A stretch of DNA of 64,000 nucleotides, from contig NZ_QYUR01000006.1 in the NCBI RefSeq assembly GCF_003596405.1, positions 62,001 through 126,000 on the forward strand. The letters run 5' to 3'. Every line of letters begins with the position of its first letter. The stretch's first letter is position 1. The notes beneath the pieces are model-generated. The model searched no databases, was not told the DNA's origin, and saw only the letters and a list, made by a program, of their open reading frames with translations. This document shows positions 58,765 to 64,000 of this stretch, one piece after another. Source of the stretch: Pseudomonas cavernicola (GTDB taxonomy: Bacteria; Pseudomonadota; Gammaproteobacteria; Pseudomonadales; Pseudomonadaceae). Position numbers and translations under genes: made by a program.

Positions 58765-59820
58765 CTACTTGCCCAAGCGCCGCAGATGACAGGTCACTTC
58801 TTCACGGTCGTGATAGAGCTGCTTGCAGCCAATAGCGACCTTGATGCCGCGCTCGACGAAGCCGTCCTCGATGCGTTCGAGCAGTCGTCGCACTTCGGCG
58901 TAACGCTGCTTCATCGGTAGCTTGAGGTTGACCACCGCCTCGCGGCACAGCCCTTCACCGATCCAGGTTTCCAGCAGCGCGGCATTGCGTGCAGGCTTCT
59001 CGACGATGTCACAGACCATCCAGTCCACCGGCTTGCGCGGTTTGAACAGGAAACCATCGGCCTTGAGGTGCTCGACCAAGCCGGAATCCATCAGGCTTTG
59101 CGCCATCGGTCCGTTGTCCACTGCGGTCACCTTCATGTGCCGGTTGACCAACTGCCAGGTCCAACCACCAGGCGCCGCACCCAGGTCGACCGAGGTCATG
59201 GCCGGGGCCAGGCGCTCGTCCCACTCATCCCGCGGGATGAACTGGTGCCAAGCCTCTTCCAGCTTGAGGGTCGAACGGCTCGGCGCTTCACGCGGGAACT
59301 TCAAACGCGGGATGCCCATCGGCCAAAGGGCGGAGTTGTTCGCCTCGGCCAGGCCGAAAAACACTTCACGGCCGCTTTTGAAGGTCAGCAGCAGGCGCGG
59401 TTTATTCACATCCTCGACCAGCTTGCCGGCCTTGCTCAGCGCCTTACGCAGCGGTGCCTCGAACTTCTTGCAGAAATTCGACAGCTCTTTGCCGTCGTTG
59501 GTATCCAACACTTCCAGCCACAGGCTACCGCAAGTCGGAAAACCCTCCAGATGCTTGAGCAGCACGCTGATCCGGTCGGTTTCCGGCAGGTCGATAAACA
59601 CCCCACGCGCCCACTGCCGTGGAAAGATCAGCTGGGCAAAACGCTGCCCACGCATCAGCCGCTCGGCGCCATCGGCCTCGGTGCAGATGAATTCGGCGCA
59701 GGCGCTGTTCGGTTTGGCCTTGGCATAACCCGCCACTTCCAGGCGCGCGGCGTGTTCGGCGATCTCGGCACACACCTCATTTTCAAAACCGGGGCGGCAG
59801 TGCAACAACAAAGTGTTCAT
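58765..59820 (-). CDS. rlmM: 23S rRNA (cytidine-2498-2'-O)-methyltransferase
   Basis: The 351-residue enzyme has an N-terminal THUMP-like part beginning MNTLLLHCRPGFENEVCAEI and a C-terminal Rossmann methyltransferase with SAM motif VDLGAAPGGWTWQLV near residue 218. The catalytic Lys-Asp-Lys-Glu set is partly visible around DWMVCDIVEKPARN. It methylates C2498 of 23S rRNA. It sits between a lipoprotein hydrolase gene and acnA, on the opposite strand to both. Confidence 0.92.
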   Translation of the reverse strand: MNTLLLHCRPGFENEVCAEIAEHAARLEVAGYAKAKPNSACAEFICTEADGAERLMRGQRFAQLIFPRQWARGVFIDLPETDRISVLLKHLEGFPTCGSLWLEVLDTNDGKELSNFCKKFEAPLRKALSKAGKLVEDVNKPRLLLTFKSGREVFFGLAEANNSALWPMGIPRLKFPREAPSRSTLKLEEAWHQFIPRDEWDERLAPAMTSVDLGAAPGGWTWQLVNRHMKVTAVDNGPMAQSLMDSGLVEHLKADGFLFKPRKPVDWMVCDIVEKPARNAALLETWIGEGLCREAVVNLKLPMKQRYAEVRRLLERIEDGFVERGIKVAIGCKQLYHDREEVTCHLRRLGK

Positions 59821-59887
59821 TAGGGATTCTCCTCAAGCGGCGCATGATAGCGGAGTTGGGAACCCAGGCGCCGCCCGGCAGTCCAGT

Positions 59888-60088
59888 TAGCAGGCCGTTG
59901 AAAAAGTAGCGAGCGACGGCTAGGCAAGGCGACATCAGCCGAGAAAGCGCAGTTTACGAGCGGTAAATGAGCATTTTATTCGCTTCGCTCACCCCTTCGG
60001 GGCCGCGCTGAAGCGCGTTCAACGCTTCGCTTTTGTGAGGCTGATTTCAACGCATAGCCTAGCGCAGTAGTTTTTCAACGGCCTGTTA
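59888..60088. repeat. MITE-like dispersed repeat, copy 5 (about 201 bp)
   Basis: The ends CAGGCCGTTGAAAAA and TTTTTCAACGGCCTG are inverted repeats that stay similar over 21 bases. The interior has the dyad TTTAC-GAGCG-GTAAA (59953-59967) and GATTTCAACGCATAGCC. An extra insert begins TTCGCTTCGCTCACCCC. It lies in the 355-bp gap between rlmM and acnA, so the acnA leader may be affected. Confidence 0.78.
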
Positions 60089-60175
60089 GATGGCGAGACC
60101 GCCCAAGCGGAGCTAGTTTGAACACTCTGCCTCGTTCAGCCAGGCCCGTCCGTGTGGGCCGCAAGGAGATGCGCA

Positions 60176-62917
<2,742 letters not shown>

Positions 62918-62935
62918 GGCTGCGAGGTTTGTTTA

Positions 62936-63059
62936 TTGGGTTCCGCCTGCGCGGGGATGACGCAAGGTGCCTATCGGCAAGCTGGTTCCGCGGGCGCGGG
63001 GATGACGGGGAGTGCCATATATCAGCCTCCTCGTCATTCCCGCACACGCGGGAATCCAA
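62936..63059. repeat. Three-unit palindromic repeat cluster (REP-like)
   Basis: Units at 62937-62962 and 62982-63009 share the TGGTTCCGC...GGGGATGACG pattern, and a third at 63028-63059 has the same sequence inverted (TCGTCATTCCCGC...GGGAATCCA). Units two and three can form a long hairpin. It lies between convergent acnA and the GDP-mannose gene and may terminate both. Confidence 0.75.
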
Positions 63060-63068
63060 TCAACCCGA

Positions 63069-64000
63069 CTACCCTTTCACCTTGTCCGTCCTTCCGTAGA
63101 CATCCTCGAGCCGCTCGATGTCGTCTTCGCCGAGGTAGCTGCCGGACTGCACCTCGATGATCTCCAGCGGGATCTTTCCGGGATTTGCCAGCCGGTGCAC
63201 CGAGGCGATGGGGATGTAGGTGGACTGGTTCTCCGTGAGCAGGAAGCTCTTGTCGTCGCAGGTCACCCTGGCTGTACCGGAGACCACGATCCAGTGCTCG
63301 GCACGGTGGTGGTGCATCTGCAGGGACAGCTGCGCACCCGGCTTCACGGTGATGTGCTTAACCTGGTGCCGGGTGCCCGCGTCCACCGAGTCGTAGCCAC
63401 CCCAGGGGCGGTACACCACGCAATGGCTCCGGGTTTCCTGACGGCCTTCGGCGTCCAGGGCGTTCACCAGTTTCTTCACATCCTGCACGCTGTCCTTGTG
63501 GGCGATCATCACCGCGTCCTTGGTTTCCACCACGACCACATCCTCCATGCCGAGCAGGGCCACCAGCTTGGAGTTGCCGTGGACGTAGCAGCTGTGGCTG
63601 TTCTCCACCACCACATCGCCCTTGAGCACATTGCCGTTGCCATCCTTCGCGTGGACTTCCCAGAGCGACGACCAACTGCCGACGTCGCTCCAGCCGGCCG
63701 CGAGCGGCACCACGCAGGCTCGCGAGGTCTTCTCCATCACCGCGTAGTCAATGGAGTTATCCGGGCAGCACTCGAAGGTGCCGGCATCGATTTGCACTAC
63801 CTCGCGCTCGACCTTGCTGCGTTCCAGGGCCAGCACGCAAGTATCATAAATATCCGACTCGTAGCTGCGCAGCTCATCGAGATAGCGACTGGCGCGGAAC
63901 AGAAACATGCCGCTGTTCCAGTAGTAGCCGCCGGAGCGGACGAACTCACTGGCGCGGACGATGTCCGGCTTCTCGACGAACTGCTCGACCCGATAGGCTC
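63069..64000 (-). CDS. Mannose-1-phosphate guanylyltransferase/mannose-6-phosphate isomerase (5' part beyond window)
   Basis: The C-terminal 310 residues of a bifunctional enzyme of the AlgA/PslB/WbpW family are present. The frame stays open to the right edge (AYRVEQFVEKPDIVRASEF, then YYWNSGMFLFRAS), so the true start lies outside. The end of the GTP-transferase domain shows VPLAAGWSDVGSWSSLWE and the cupin isomerase domain shows LSLQMHHHRAEHWIVVSGTARV with metal-binding histidines. It makes GDP-mannose for polysaccharides such as alginate, Psl or A-band. The particular pathway cannot be told. Confidence 0.9.
   Translation of the reverse strand, partial: AYRVEQFVEKPDIVRASEFVRSGGYYWNSGMFLFRASRYLDELRSYESDIYDTCVLALERSKVEREVVQIDAGTFECCPDNSIDYAVMEKTSRACVVPLAAGWSDVGSWSSLWEVHAKDGNGNVLKGDVVVENSHSCYVHGNSKLVALLGMEDVVVVETKDAVMIAHKDSVQDVKKLVNALDAEGRQETRSHCVVYRPWGGYDSVDAGTRHQVKHITVKPGAQLSLQMHHHRAEHWIVVSGTARVTCDDKSFLLTENQSTYIPIASVHRLANPGKIPLEIIEVQSGSYLGEDDIERLEDVYGRTDKVKG

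Overview
The window is ordinary Pseudomonas chromosome. The clearest support is the complete, canonically ordered block gltA < > sdhCDAB-sucAB-lpd-sucCD-braB, together with fabA-fabB beside a hybrid sensor kinase, gpsA-sixA, htpG, pdxB, norM, tusA, rlmM and acnA. These neighbourhoods match, from memory, several separate stretches of the P. aeruginosa map, so this is probably a non-aeruginosa Pseudomonas with rearranged gene order. I saw no rRNA, tRNA, CRISPR array, prophage or obvious defence island.

Layout. 1-7,600: a DUF4892 protein (cut by the window edge), a YfcG-like glutathione transferase, two overlapping alpha/beta hydrolases, a LysE exporter with an AraC regulator, a thioesterase/acyl-CoA ligase pair, and sixA. 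7,600-14,300: a DUF4389 protein, gpsA, a periplasmic binding-like protein coupled to a hybrid kinase, and fabAB. 14,300-21,700: a methyltransferase, a four-sensor-domain hybrid kinase with an OmpR-type regulator, and DUF3859, OsmC and pirin proteins. 21,700-29,330: a truncated dienelactone hydrolase, htpG, a membrane protein, two overlapping thioesterases, a small lipoprotein, MAPEG and DUF599 proteins, and braB. 29,600-42,620: TCA-cycle genes, with gltA and sdhC diverging from a 350-bp promoter region. 42,637-43,947: an IS3-family element beside gltA. 44,000-54,300: mixed metabolic and transport genes, an ABC exporter, and pdxB. 54,650-62,920: norM, a gamma-glutamylcyclotransferase-like protein, tusA, a lipoprotein hydrolase, rlmM and acnA. 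63,069-end: the 3' part of a GDP-mannose biosynthesis enzyme.

The genes are mostly central metabolism: oxidative TCA cycle (gltA, acnA, sdh, suc, lpd), unsaturated fatty-acid synthesis (fabAB), phospholipid precursor supply (gpsA), PLP synthesis (pdxB) and RNA modification (tusA, rlmM). Three two-component proteins add regulation.

The least ordinary content is between genes. Five MITE-like repeats (about 94-303 bp) share a core with the dyad TTTAC-N5-GTAAA, whose arms are constant and whose centre varies in the four copies that keep it. They carry one of two kinds of terminal inverted repeat, and two copies end exactly in the stop codon of the adjacent gene. Other points of interest are an IS3 element with intact ends, an AGA target duplication, a frameshift heptamer and a nonsense codon in its transposase, which has separated gltA from its probable terminator; a one-base deletion in codon 2 of a DUF486 gene; a 5'-truncated hydrolase; and alternative hairpins in the braB leader. 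I did not find a clearly new multi-gene system.
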